A stretch of DNA of 64,000 nt from Quillaja saponaria (taxonomy: Eukaryota > Streptophyta > Magnoliopsida > Fabales > Quillajaceae). The notes beneath the pieces are model-generated. The model did not search any database. It saw nothing but the letters and a program-made list of their open reading frames with translations, and had not been told where the DNA came from. Positions within the stretch are counted from its first letter, which is position 1. Each line of letters begins with the position of its first letter. Made by a program: the position numbers and the translations under genes. The DNA lies in assembly GCA_029379385.1 (NCBI GenBank), contig CM055607.1:16058001-16122000 (forward strand), given 5' to 3'. Shown here piece after piece: positions 11,580 to 23,470 of the stretch.

Positions 11580-12242
11580 ATGGCTTTCCTCAACGTCCAA
11601 CTTCCATCGGATCTTACAGCCATTAATCTTTACCGACTTGAATCAAAATCATGCATTCTTCACAATCTGGCAAGCAATTATCTACTAATCCCTACTACGA
11701 GTTCCCGTACCCGTAGAAGGCCAAGTGGCATCAATGTCTCTTCCGAGGATGCAGCATCAGGTCGTCACCCAGTTTACCGTGGGGTAAGGAGGCGCCGGAG
11801 TAGTGGGAAATGGGTGTCCGAAATTAGAGAGCCTAGGAAGCCTAACAGAATTTGGTTAGGCACATTTCAAACACCAGAAATGGCTGCTGTTGCCTATGAT
11901 GTGGCAGCACTTGCTCTTAAGGGTCACGATGCGGAAATCAATTTCCCCAACTCTGCTTCTTCCCTGCCAGTCCCTGCCTCTTCATCCCCACGTGATATTC
12001 AGCTGGCTGCCGCCAGTGCAGCTGCAGCTATTGGGGCTGCCAAAGATGCTCTATCTGGGAGTATTCATCAACTTGGCGAAGACACCAATGTTTCAATGGA
12101 ACTGGACAGGGCTTCTGGGGCAGATGATGAGTTTGTGGATGAAGATTTGATCTTTGATATGCCCAATGTTCTAGCGAATATGGCAGAAGGAATGCTTCTC
12201 AGTCCTCCTCGTTTGGAATATTGCTGGTGGCTATGCTGCTGA
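11580..12242 (+). CDS. AP2/ERF transcription factor, DREB-type (group III, ERF027-like), frameshifted tail
   Basis: Probable nuclear transcription factor, 220 residues, intronless as usual for this group. A single AP2 domain spans about residues 64-121: [51 protein letters not shown]. Val and Glu at the two key positions of the second strand (WVSEIRE) indicate DRE/CRT-type rather than GCC-box specificity. After it come a Ser/Pro stretch, an Ala-rich [19 protein letters not shown] helix and an acidic region [20 protein letters not shown], the likely activation domain. The frame then ends in EYCWWLCC, which is not family-like. From 12220 the +1 frame gives [20 protein letters not shown], then Pro and a stop at 12283-12285, ending in an LWxF-type motif typical of the group. 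A one-base indel between 12210 and 12220 would explain this. Confidence 0.88.
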   Translation: MAFLNVQLPSDLTAINLYRLESKSCILHNLASNYLLIPTTSSRTRRRPSGINVSSEDAASGRHPVYRGVRRRRSSGKWVSEIREPRKPNRIWLGTFQTPEMAAVAYDVAALALKGHDAEINFPNSASSLPVPASSSPRDIQLAAASAAAAIGAAKDALSGSIHQLGEDTNVSMELDRASGADDEFVDEDLIFDMPNVLANMAEGMLLSPPRLEYCWWLCC

Positions 12243-12285
12243 CCCTGAAAATATTGAAGATGAAAACCTTTGGAAATTCCCCTAA

Positions 12286-13620
12286 TCTATCATATACAAA
12301 TATGATATATATACTTTAATGTCGCCGTCTACATGCCCAAATCTATATAATTAAAATGACTGAGAAAATGGTAAAGTCTACAAAATTATGGGAGAACTCT
12401 CTAATCAAAGGTTCTTAAATCGAAGATGGCGAAATAGGAGTATGTCTTTGTACAGTATATATATATATATATATATATATAATTCTGTGTTGGGATAGCT
12501 TCTGTTGCGCCTTTTCTATTTCTAGTACTTGCTTTTCGAAAACATAAAAGAGCTCTCCTTGGTAATATTTTCTACACATGCAGCTTTATTGAGGTCTTTC
12601 AGTTCACTATGAAGGTTGAACCTTCAGAACACCTGAATCAAGAATCCGATTCCCGTATTATCAAACATTCTATATATCATCTCAGATTGTTACAGGGACA
12701 ACAATCAAAGAAAACGTCTAACCATCCTGCAGATTGTTTTGTGCAAAAGCAGGCAGAGGATCATCGTCCCTGAGCTTGAAGTTGAGCAATTTCAGTGGAT
12801 GTCCTGAAGTTCTATAATGCTAAAAGAATGACTGCTAGTTCAAAACCATCCTCTATTGTGTAAAAAAATTAAAGCAATTAATTAACTGATTAAACAAGTG
12901 GAAAATGGAAGGTTTAGTCAATGAGAATTGTAGTAATTATTACCCGGTTGATTATAATAAGGGTTGGTAGTAGCATTAGTAGCATTCTATACCAATGTTT
13001 CAACTTACTCTACTTTATAATATATTACATGAATGGAACAGTAATATCAACAAACATATGGAGGAATTGGACATAGTGTTTAGCTCAAGCTACCTCAAGC
13101 CGTCAAAACGCATGGCCCACTGTAATCCTTTTGTTGATGTGTCATTCTCAACAAGTTGGTTCTTGATACATAGCACACCAATAGTGGAATATAGAGAACA
13201 TTAAATGTTGACCCTTCACCTTCCTCTGACGTCAGCCATGTCACCCTAAATGGTCTGGGGCTTGTAGTTAATTTGTGCAATGCAATCTTTGTCTACGTAG
13301 TCTAAGTGATACCAATTGCAATATATACCGTACCAGTTACCACTCGAATATATATACCATTCAATTAGCAATACTGTCTGGGACAATCTAGTTATTAAGT
13401 GGGTGTGCTGATCTTCTTGTATATAACTAGTTTGAGTTTGAAAGAGATACCTATTCTACTCTTTGCCAAATGACCACAAGGAGCTATATCTGCAGTCCTT
13501 ATTGGGCATTGAGTAGTTGTACTTGGAGCTCACCTCTATTTTGCCTTTTTTTTTTTTGTATGTAGGGTAGTTTTAGGCACGTTAATCCATATAACTAACC
13601 ACAATTGTCTCTATTTATTT
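12286..13620. other. Intergenic region after ERF gene
   Basis: Non-coding and AT-rich. It holds a (TA)n microsatellite at about 12456-12481 and a short possible exon remnant at 12725-12805 (separate entry). Nothing else was recognised up to the CACTA element border. Confidence 0.5.
12725..12805 (-). pseudogene. Possible 3' exon remnant, unidentified
   Basis: The minus strand reads SGHPLKLLNFKLRDDDPLPA then FAQNNLQDG and a stop, just after a pyrimidine-rich stretch ending in CTTCAG that could be an acceptor site. Composition is protein-like, but the fragment is only about 29 codons and no family is recognised. It could be the last exon of a degraded gene. Confidence 0.25.
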
Positions 13621-16600
13621 CACTACAAGAAAAAGATAATTTAGTCATGGCAAGCGACGTGAGGCAAAGCACACCATGCCATATCTTGGTCGCTAATAAG
13701 AGAGAAAATGTTCCTCCCTCTCCAAGTTCTCGCTAAATATAGTGGGAGAATAATGTCCTCGCTAACTAGCAAGGAGGTACTTTCTTTGTCATTTAGTGAG
13801 CCCATAAATTCCTCATTGATTTCTCGCCTATTTCTCATTAAATTCTTTGACAAAACCTTGCCAATCTGTGTCTAATTTGCCATCAATGTCTAGCAAAGTT
13901 TGGTACCTTTCCCTCGCTAATCCCTCTCTATGACGCTTTGAATTCTGAAATAATCTCTTGTTAATCCCTCGCTATCTGAACATTTTTAGACATGTTTTAA
14001 TTGTTTTTTTTTTTTTCTATTTATCCCAACCATTACAAGTAAACACCTACAAAAATGGTTTATATTCACCATCAATCCTCCCCTCCACCCCCCCCCCCCC
14101 CCCCCCCAAAAAAACAAAAACCTGCAACAAGAAAGACAATTTGCGAAGACTAATCAATAAAAGACAATTTTATTGTCAACCAATTTAAGAATAATGAAAT
14201 TAAATCATTATCGTCAATAAAATAGCGAGTTTAAATGAAGTTGTCCCACAAAATTAGCCCTAGCCCTATCAATCTCTACCTAAATCCACATTCTCCTCAT
14301 CGCTACCTTTTTTAAGCTCTGTGATTGCGATGTTCAACCTATAATGCATTTATGAATTACATTTGTAAAATCTATATACTTTCATAATGCACTTTCATTG
14401 ATTTATAACCGCTAATAGAAAAAGTATGGACACTTACATGTTAAAGACATAGAATGTGGTGGAAGCAGAAGAAGTGACTGAGATGGACCCACTTGTAGAT
14501 TGACCTCTAATCGTCATCTACACATCCAAAAATGTAACACACATGCACAAATATCCATCAATAACTTAAAAAATACCTATATTTAAAAAAATGATCACTT
14601 ATTTAGAAATTTACAAAATTTAGATATTAGTGTTGTGGTCAATCTTCTCCAAAAGACCTTTATTGACCAACACCAAAGGTTAATCAATTTTATTGAATGT
14701 GTAAGTATTATTGAACCTCTTGTGGGCATCATTTTGGTAGAAAGTTTCTTGATCTTTTCTCTTTACTTTGCATATAGCCTACCAATCAAGACGCTCTTTG
14801 TTTTTTAACTTTGGATACTTAGTGTAATACACTTCCTGGGTTGCTTAGCCAATATGAATGGCTTGAAGGAATGTAACTTTGATTTATGATTAACACTCAT
14901 AAGCCATGCTTATCAACTTGTAATCCATTAATTGGGTCAAACTATCATTATTTAAATAATACAAGCTAACGATTATGATCAACGTAACTCAACTCTACTA
15001 TTTCTTCAAGTACTGCATAATAATCAAGGGAATCATCACTGTAATTACTACTTAGTACACAAACTCCATTGTTAATTGTCGACTTTTTCTTCCTATAATC
15101 ACTTGTGTGAAACTTATACCCTTGGACCACATGCCATGTCTCTCACTTTGGAATCATCAATCCACTTCTCATTTGCCTAAATCAGTCATAATATGTGAGC
15201 ACGTTTATGAAATAACATATATAATTTTATGACATTGCACACCTGTACTTACAAGTTTTTTCATGAAGATTGAGAAACTATTTTCTCTTTCATCTTCAAT
15301 ATCTTTATTGGTGATTCCAAGATTCCTTTCTCTTAGCATTTTATTGAACTTTCTGTTTATTTAGAATGCATAAAATTGAGATATGGAATATGAAAGACAT
15401 AGATTTAAGGCAGAGCAAGAACTTATTTGAGATATGGTTCAATCTCATTGCAATTTAAGAGAACATACATCTTTACTACTTTCAAATGTTTATCATCTAG
15501 AAATGTTGACCAACTCCTTCCAAGTGATCTATTAGGATATTCAAAAGTCGAAAGGCATGGAATATTATCATGATCTTCCTCTCTAGTACCGTTCCAAAGG
15601 ATTTTAGTTCATCTAGTAGGAATGTAAGGCTTAAAGTACATTGCACGGGAATTTGAAATTTCTTCTAGCGAGTATGCCTCACAAATGGATCCTTCTATTA
15701 GTGCATTGTTCCGAATCTTTTTCTTGAAATCATGCATTCACCTATGTGTATTACAATAATACTTAGTTGACCAATTGAGTAGTTAGTAAGCATATATTAA
15801 AACATTGCTTAGGAAAGAATATTTACATGTCAAATGGATACATTGAACTGTTCCATTGAATTAAAAAATTCGGGGGCCGTATATCATTTCTAACTTGCAT
15901 AGGATTTCAACAACGTCTTCTTCTAGTTGAACTATTTAGTCGACATCGATCTCAGTGAATAGATATCAACTGAAAAATTTGCTCAATAACTTCAACGCTT
16001 CCCAAATCGGTTTAGGTAGATAGTCAAGTGTAATAAATCACAAAAACCTCCAAAGGAATACATGAAAATCTGACTTTTCATATCATATAGTTTCTTCTCG
16101 TCAAGATGGACACACGGTGAAATACTATAGACCTAGCCATTAGGAAAATGTAATTGTTTAACCCTATTTACTTACTTGTTTTAATTGTTCATATGTTAAA
16201 ATATAAGCAGCTTTCGTTTTGAGTAACTTCCCTTTTTTTATTTATTTTAATTCTAATTCAGGATGCTTACATAACAATCTCAAGTCCTCACGCGTAGCAC
16301 GGAGTGTCTTTCATTTTTCCTTTAGCATTCATGAGAGTGTTGAAGACATTGTCAAAACAATTTTTTTTGGATATGTTTTACATCAAGATTATGTCGAATC
16401 AGATTTGTCTCACTATAAGGAAGATCCCAAAAAACACTAATTTTTGTCCAATGATAATCATACCATAACCAAACACTACTTATTTATACTTAAACACTTA
16501 TGCCTTCATCTTAGCACCACTCAACCTTGGAAGTGGTCTCATTTTCAAAATGCTTCCCATTTGAACGCATTCTTGTTCTTTCACAATGCGTGATTCATTG

Positions 16601-19247
16601 GTAAGAACTGTCAATTACAATCAAATCAACAACACTTCTTTCGGTGCTTGAGTGAGAAAGGTTTCGTCTTCTCTATACATATATGGCAAGCAAGCTGTCC
16701 ATGGGTACTCCACCTGGATAACATTCCATAAGTAGGAAAATCACTTGTAGTCCACAAAAATGATGCTTTCATAAGAAATTTTTTTTTTTTTTGTAGGCAT
16801 AGAATGTGTATATACCCCTTAGTCCATAGAGTTTTCAGCTCATCGGCCAAATAGCTTAGATACACATCCAAATGTTTTATCGATGAATTTGGATTTGGAA
16901 TAACCATTGTTAGGAAAATAGATTCTCTTTTCAAACACTTGTTGGGTGGAAGGTTTTATGTAGTAACAAATATAGGCAAACAACTAGTTTGGGAACCTGA
17001 GTTAACAAATGGACTAAAACCATTCATAGAAAGTCCTAACCTGACATTTCCAGGATGGATGAGATCAAATTGTTTCCATGCTTCCTAATCAGCTGGGTGA
17101 GTGATGAAATTAAGGTTTGAATAAAGGCTAGGTATAGTGTCTAGTAGTTTTAGCTGACATGTAAAGTCTTTGTAGTCTTTATGAATTGGAAAATACCTTA
17201 ACATCTTATATGTGACATCTTTTTGTTTGGAATTTTCTACGTTCTTAGACTTAAATCGTGGGTGGTCCATAAACAGGACACTCAATCATGTTCTTATCTT
17301 TTTCATTGTAATACAAATGGCAATCATTAGGATATGCATAAATCTGGCTGTACTGCAAAATGAGTTCTTTCACCAATAACCCAGATTTATAATAATTTTC
17401 AGGTAAATTCTCTGGCGTGGGCAACATAGCCTTTATAATTGATAACATTCTATCATAATTCATTTCAGTCATACTAAATTCTGATTTTAGGTTTAGAAAT
17501 TCAGAAACAGTTGATAATGTCATATGCTCTTTACATCCTTCCCATAACTGTTTGTCGACATGTGACAATAGTTCAAAGAACTTAGCAGTTGACTCATTGA
17601 ACTCTTTTCATAGATAGCATCATCACTAAATGACACCCATAAAATGACCCATCTATTACCATATTGACATAGGGATTCAAATTACCAATTGGGGTTCATC
17701 AATGTTTACACTTAATCCACAACTACCCCAAAACTCTTCTCCATGCAAAGTCTAATTCAAATAACCATTGACAAAACCTTTATTGTAAAGATGACTTGAA
17801 ATAGTAAAGGGGTGTAACAACTTCATATTCTTACAAGCGGCACAAGGACAATAAAACCAACCATCCTTGATAACAGATGCCCTCAGATTACTCAATGCAA
17901 GTTGTACAAACTCTTCAACCCCAATCTTAAAAATCTCAATTACATCAATGGAATCTCTCCAATTAAAGATCCAACTATGATCAAGTAACATTTTTCCTAA
18001 AATGAAGAAGTAAGAATATTTTTAAATTTGATTAGGCATTTCATGTAAATCAAGTACCAATGATACTCTAACACCTATAATTCCATCTTAAGGGTAAGAA
18101 CCTATCCTGTTCAAGAAAGTGGCACATTCATTCGAGTGATTTGCTCATCTTCATTCCCAATTTGTTGAAATTTCGGCAACATTTCACTATAGTCTCTTAA
18201 GTACCGGACATAGACATGTATATGCTATGTCTATGTCAGCACTTGGAGAACATAAAGAAATGACATCAAAATGTCAAACATAGGGAATGAAAATATTTTA
18301 GCAAATCACTCTAAGGGATGCATGTCACTTTCCTAAACTATCTAACTTGGACAATTTAATGGCCATTAAGAAATAAATTCAATGCTTTTCCAATTTATAT
18401 GAACATTAATATAAAAATTTATTTTTACTTGTTGATCATTGAATTTCAGGGAATCTAAAGTTTAATGAGTGTGCAAAATTTACAAGTTAAAAATATTACA
18501 CATACGTAATATATAATTAAATTCAATAAATAATAATGTTTATAAATTAATATCTAATTTCCTAAAATACACCTTAATTAATACCTAATATCTAATTCCA
18601 TGATTTTCAAAAATACTGTCTAGAACTCAAAAGTACACCCTAATTCCCCTAATTTTTCTAAGTTATTCAATACTCCCTTAATTATTCACTTATCTCCTGA
18701 ATTATTATATAATTCATGAAATGACCCCCTAATTCTGATAATTGCTCCCTACTCCATAAATTATTACTCCCTAATGTCAAAATTATTCCCTAAATCAAAA
18801 ATTAAAACTAAATTCACAAATTATTCCCTAAATCATAAATTAATAAAATTCACAAAAATTCAAGCTAAATTCAATCCAAAACTAATTTAAGACTAAACTG
18901 ACATAAATCATGCTTTAGCAAGGGATAACAATCCCTTGCCAATTAAAATTCAAATTTGTGAAAGATTTGCGAGGAATACAAAAATTTTGCACTTAACGAG
19001 AAAAATGTTCCCTTGTTAATCCCATACTTAATTTGGCGATGGATTAGAGAAGCAAAAATTCTCTTGCTAAACAGGCAATCCAGGAAATATTTCCTCGCCA
19101 CTTCCTTTATAAATTTGGTGCCAACCATTTTTTGGCGCAAAATGAGTTTTGCACCAAATCGATAAGACCGTATTTCTTCCTGCCTAATCCAATAGCGAGG
19201 GATTATGTCCCTTGCGAAACTGCCTAGCTAAATTGTGTATTTATTGC
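13621..19247. mobile_element. CACTA (En/Spm) DNA transposon, degenerate, about 5.6 kb
   Basis: The left end begins exactly with CACTACAAGAAAAAG. Both subterminal regions (13640-13970 and 18910-19235) are rich in short direct and inverted copies of TCGCTAA/TTAGCGA and AATCCCTTGC. The interior carries a broken CACTA transposase on the minus strand. The right border is degenerate: GCTTTTTTTGGTCATAG at about 19236-19252 aligns loosely with the expected TTTTTCTTGTAGTG, so it is set only approximately and no 3-bp target duplication was confirmed. A 20-base C run sits at 14088-14107. Confidence 0.75.
14720..17991 (-). pseudogene. CACTA TNP2-like transposase, broken
   Basis: Read on the minus strand, pieces appear in the order known for this family. 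First a transposase-associated N-terminal domain near 17990-17755 (GVEEFVQLALSNL, then CPCAACKN and a His). Then the Transposase_21 core at 17568-16626, with LKTLWTKGY, ASFLWTTSDFPTYGMLSRWS and THGQLACHIC. A DUF4218-like part lies at about 16085-15620, with LPKPIWEALKLLSKFF, LEEDVVEILCKLE and EGSICEAYSLEEIS. Last comes a DUF4216-like end at about 14930-14730 (VYYTKYPKLKNKERLDW). Stops and frameshifts separate the pieces, so it cannot make a working enzyme. In an intact element it would cut at the terminal repeats. Confidence 0.8.
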
Positions 19248-19694
19248 TTTTTTTGGTCATAGAGGATAATTTGGATGAACTCATGAATTAATTTTAATTT
19301 TCCTTCTTTAATACTATGATCAATGTTACACATTTGGTTGTTTTGAATAATGATGTTTGAGATTTGGTTCTTATTTTTATGAATTTACCCTGTATTTGTT
19401 GTACTAGCTCAACTTCTCTGCACATTCGAATTTTGCAAAGTGTAATACGCAGAGTTTGCATGGACAGAGGTATTTTTGATAAATTAATAATTTTCCCCAA
19501 GATTAACCATTTATAAACAAACATGGGAATGATAATATTTATTGTTTTCCCGTAAAAATTTTGTCACACCCAAACAAAGAATTCATTTTTACCTATAAAT
19601 AAGTTTCGCAAGTATATGTTTTTTAGGAAAAGTCATGAAGAGGCATAAATCATTTGACCTGAAACAAATTCCATCTAAGTATCAAAATCATTAA
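19248..19694. other. AT-rich spacer
   Basis: About 450 bp between the CACTA element and the following MITE. The minus strand keeps a 76-codon frame at 19294-19524 that resembles nothing known and is probably chance. Confidence 0.4.
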
Positions 19695-20925
19695 CAGTAT
19701 GTTTGAAACCAAAAAAAAAAAAATTCTGTTCAATTAGAATTTTTTTTTTTTATATTTGGAATAATTGAATTTATGTATAAAATGAAATAGATTTCAATCC
19801 ACATTTTCTTCAGTTTTGATAATTTTACAAAAAAATAAATTGGATTTCATTTTGTACAATTCATTTCAAATTAGTAAGTAGTTTGCAGTCACGCTTTAAA
19901 TGATTGTTTTACACCTTAAATGATACTTTATCATTTATTAATTCTCATATGTCATTTTAGATATTGTTAATTTTGACACTTTAAATTATAATTTTACTAT
20001 TATTATTTGTAACATCTTAAATGATATTTTTACCATTATTCGTTTTCACAAATTTTGTAAAAACAAAATTCTATTACTATTTTACACACCTTAAATAACA
20101 CATTTACCTATATTATTTATCATACCTTAATGATAATATTACCCTTATTATTTACCACATCTTATTATTTTTCACAACTTAAAAGATACTTTTACTTTTA
20201 TTATTTCTCATTTGTTAAATGACATTTTTACCGTTATTATTTTTCATAACTTAAGTGACTTTTTCTGTTACTATTTTTCATACCATAAATGACACATTTA
20301 CTCTTACTATTAATCATATTTTAGATGACAATTTTATCCTTATTATTTACCAAATCTTCCTATTTTTCATAGTTTAAAAAATACTTTCCCTTATTATTTC
20401 TTATACCTTAAATATTAATTTTATTATTATTATTTTTTTTTTCACATCTAAATGACACTTTATTTTTATTATTTCTCACACCTCAAATGATGAATTTACC
20501 TTTATTGTTTTTCATATTTTTTTATGTAAATATTGAAATTATAAATTTATTGTAGAGTATATTTTGGATTTCATGACAATTATTGAATATTTTGAATTAG
20601 CTCCAATTATGAGAATCAAATTGTATTAGAATGCATGACTATTGAAAAATCTCGACAAACATATAATAGAATATAACTGGACATGTTATTTTTATTTTCT
20701 TATTTCAGTGATGATTTTAATTATAAAAAATTGGGGTAATTCAGGAAAAATAATGAAACTGAAATCATCATTATTCATATAATTCAGACGAAAGAATCAA
20801 ATTGAATTGCATTCTATAATGATTAATTTTAATCTAAATAAAAGAGTTTGTTTTAAATAAATTGAATTGTAGAATTTAGTTTGATTAAAACGAATTACAC
20901 TTTTTATTTGCTTCCAAACACACCG
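19695..20925. mobile_element. Second Harbinger-like element with internal minisatellite, 1231 bp
   Basis: The ends CAGTATGTTTGAAACCAAA and, reversed from the right, CGGTGTGTTTGGAAGCAAA form imperfect inverted repeats related to those of the 7262-7832 element. The left flank is TAA and the right flank AAA, so the target duplication is uncertain. AT-rich arms contain AATTGAATT and ATTTCATTTT blocks in opposite orientation. The centre is a tandem array listed separately. Confidence 0.5.
19885..20525. repeat. Degenerate minisatellite, units of roughly 40-50 bp
   Basis: About a dozen or more loose copies of a unit resembling CACACCTTAAATGACATTTT followed by TACCCTTATTATTTTT. Copies vary in length and sequence. 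The array occupies the centre of the Harbinger-like element. Confidence 0.65.
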
Positions 20926-22560
20926 AAAATCAATCAAGAAATAAAAATCATGAATAATTTTAAGTTGTATTTTTGGATTATTTATTATTTTGATCTTTGA
21001 GGATTACACTATTTAGTTTGATTAATGATTTATCAATATTAATGTGATTTTCCTTTCATGAATTAATATTCATTTTTTTATTACCTCCTAAAAAACATGT
21101 TAACTAATTTTGTTAGATTTTATCTAAATTTAATAATTTCTACTTGATTAAGAACCCAAGTAAAAAAAATGGTGGACCAAAATACAAAAAAATTGAATCA
21201 TGAAGAACTTAATTAGAAAAAAATAATTTCTCAAGGAGTAAAAATAAAAAAAAATTAATTATCAAAGACCAAAACAATGAATACGCCTATATTTTAAGAG
21301 ATTAATTTATTTTTTCTTGAGATCTAATTATTACTTATAACCGTTTAATCTTTTGAGTGACATAGATATAATCAAATGCATTCATTTTCATTTAATAGTA
21401 CTATAAATATCGATTGCATGATGTTGTTATTCATGAATGCAAATCTAATTATACATAGTTTTTCATTTGAGTAGTTGTTATAACTACATGTACAGCATAT
21501 GCTTGTGCTAGTGGGAGTGATTAAGAGAACTTGAGAATTATATCCACCTACTTCCGAGTAATACCATTTTTGAACTTTTGAGGGGCAAACAAAAATTCCT
21601 ATAATGGCCATAGTCAAGAAATGTGATAATGGGAGACTAAGCAATTGTTTAAGCACCACAAAAAGCTTAATTATCACCATTATTGACTGTTGTTAAGATT
21701 TTATATGCTTTTTCCTGTTTATGATTACAGCTGACATGTTTCTCACTCGCATTAAGTAGTGCCTACTGCCTATACATAATAATGGCTATGGCACAGTCAT
21801 CCGGCCCATCTTAATTATGCCTAAACAGATATTATCACAAACCATAATACAACTTTGAATTACTTAATTTAATCAGATATTAATTTTTTAATTCTTAACT
21901 AGTTCGACTGTGCCCTTGAACATTTTTCATTTCTTATCTCTTATAAAAAAAAAATCAGATATATAATTGATATATTAAAAACTATTTGAATACAGTCATA
22001 GTTCTGATCTTGTTAAAAGAGCACATAAAAAACTCCAATTTTGTAAATCATTTATTTTGACTAATAGAATTTTCGGATTTTATTTGTTTCAAGGTAACTA
22101 CAAAAGTAGCTGAAATTGAATGATGATATGATCATGTGCTAAATAGGTTGGAGTTTCTAATTTCAACTCTTAGATTGAGTTTTTTTTTTTCCTTCTTCAT
22201 GTTGCTAATGACTGTTTTATATATTGATAGTGAATTAAATATTAATTTTAATTAATAAACAATTGTTTTTTTGGTCGTTCTTTTGTATTTATTGATGCGA
22301 ATTTTTGTGTTAATTTTCATAGAATTTTAGACAAATTGTATAATGATTTTGTTTCTCACCCTAATATGATATAAACACAAATATTGTGAGAGGGAAATAA
22401 AAGGAATTCACATTAAAGAAAGAATGGAAGCTTTACAAATCGAGATTTCATGATTTTTGTTTGTTTTCCTCGTTAGCAACTTGTTCTAAAACAACAGTGC
22501 GGACTTTGAATCGACCGAGCCTCCTTGACAGGAATTGTATTGGACTGCAAGTACTCCCAC
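20926..22560. other. AT-rich intergenic region
   Basis: No gene recognised. A 102-codon minus-strand frame at 21372-21680 has no family resemblance and poor coding character. The rest is AT-rich with short homopolymers. Confidence 0.45.
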
Positions 22561-22564
22561 GAGA

Positions 22565-22759
22565 TCATGTCGTATAAACATTAAATTTAGGATGATGACG
22601 ATGACGATGAAGATGAAATTGGGCACCGGTAGATAAGGATGGAGATAATCTTTCTTCAGGCAAGTAGGGTGGATTAATTATGAAGGAGTTATAAGTACTG
22701 TAATTAAAATTCAGAGGCAATCCAATCTGATCTCTTCCACCAAATCTATCTTCATGCAC
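22565..22759 (-). CDS. Hypothetical small protein, unidentified
   Basis: A 64-codon minus-strand frame starting MHEDRFGGRDQIGLPLNFNY and ending in a His/Arg-rich stretch. Upstream on the same strand a TATA-like CTATAAATATATG lies near 22912-22924, followed by a (CCTG)n tract at about 22836-22857 and TTGCATTAACAG just before the frame, which looks like an acceptor site. These hint at a real small transcript. The protein matches no family I recognise and could be chance. Confidence 0.25.
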   Translation of the reverse strand: MHEDRFGGRDQIGLPLNFNYSTYNSFIINPPYLPEERLSPSLSTGAQFHLHRHRHHPKFNVYTT

Positions 22760-22835
22760 GCAGACATTATGTTTTCTGTTAATGCAAGAAAATGTTAGCA
22801 GTAGGGTTTTATATTCAAGACAAGAAAATGGGGGC

Positions 22836-22857
22836 AGGCAGGCAGGCAGGCAGGTGG
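22836..22857. repeat. (CAGG)n tetranucleotide repeat
   Basis: Four to five GGCA/CAGG units after a short G run. The repeat is perfect, hence probably polymorphic. Confidence 0.8.
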
Positions 22858-22929
22858 TTCTTAGTTTGTAAAGTATAAAATGAGTTGGATTGCTTTGCCA
22901 TATGCTTCATATATTTATAGATGTATTTG

Positions 22930-23470
22930 TGTTTTGTGGAGGAGGCCTCTGAATTGGCACTAGTTTGAATAATCAAAACCAAAACAAGATCGTCATAATA
23001 TTATATTAGATATTAGACTCAGTCTATTTTATTTAGTCCTCCTCCTAATTTACTCGGAAAATCGGAACGAAAAGTTATGGATTGATCCGGTCATTGAGAT
23101 TTTCGCGGCCGGGTACACATGGGTAGCCCATTTAACAAATGATTCACTAACTAATTCTACCCAAACTTTAAGCCCATAACATTAGTGTTTACTTATTTTT
23201 TTTTATTTATTAAAGTGTTTACTAATTTTTGTAGTTGAGGATTTTTATTTTTTTAACCTTCACTAATTATTTGATTAGTTTTTTTTTTCTTTGTTCTTTT
23301 TTAACTTAGGTAAATAGGGAACGATACAGAGTTGTTTCGGAGGAGTTTGGGAGGCTTAAAGTTCAATTTCATGCTAGGTAGACTGCACACTAGATGACTT
23401 AATTATTTTTATTTATTTTCTGTTCATATCCTTTTTGAAAGGTTTTCATGCATACTTTTTCTTTATGAAT
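22930..23470. other. Spacer with one short exon-like patch
   Basis: Mostly AT-rich. Around 23308-23382 a frame reads NRERYRVVSEEFGRLKVQFH after a T-rich tract ending in TTAG and before GGTAGAC, which together resemble an internal exon of about 70 bp. No family is recognised and flanking exons were not found. Confidence 0.25.

Noticed and set aside
11890..12150. 86-codon frame inside the ERF gene
   Set aside because: It is another frame of the ERF coding sequence and has no recognisable protein character.
13618..19252. 3-bp target duplication for the first CACTA element
   Set aside because: TTT on the left has no match beside the degenerate right end, so the duplication cannot be claimed.
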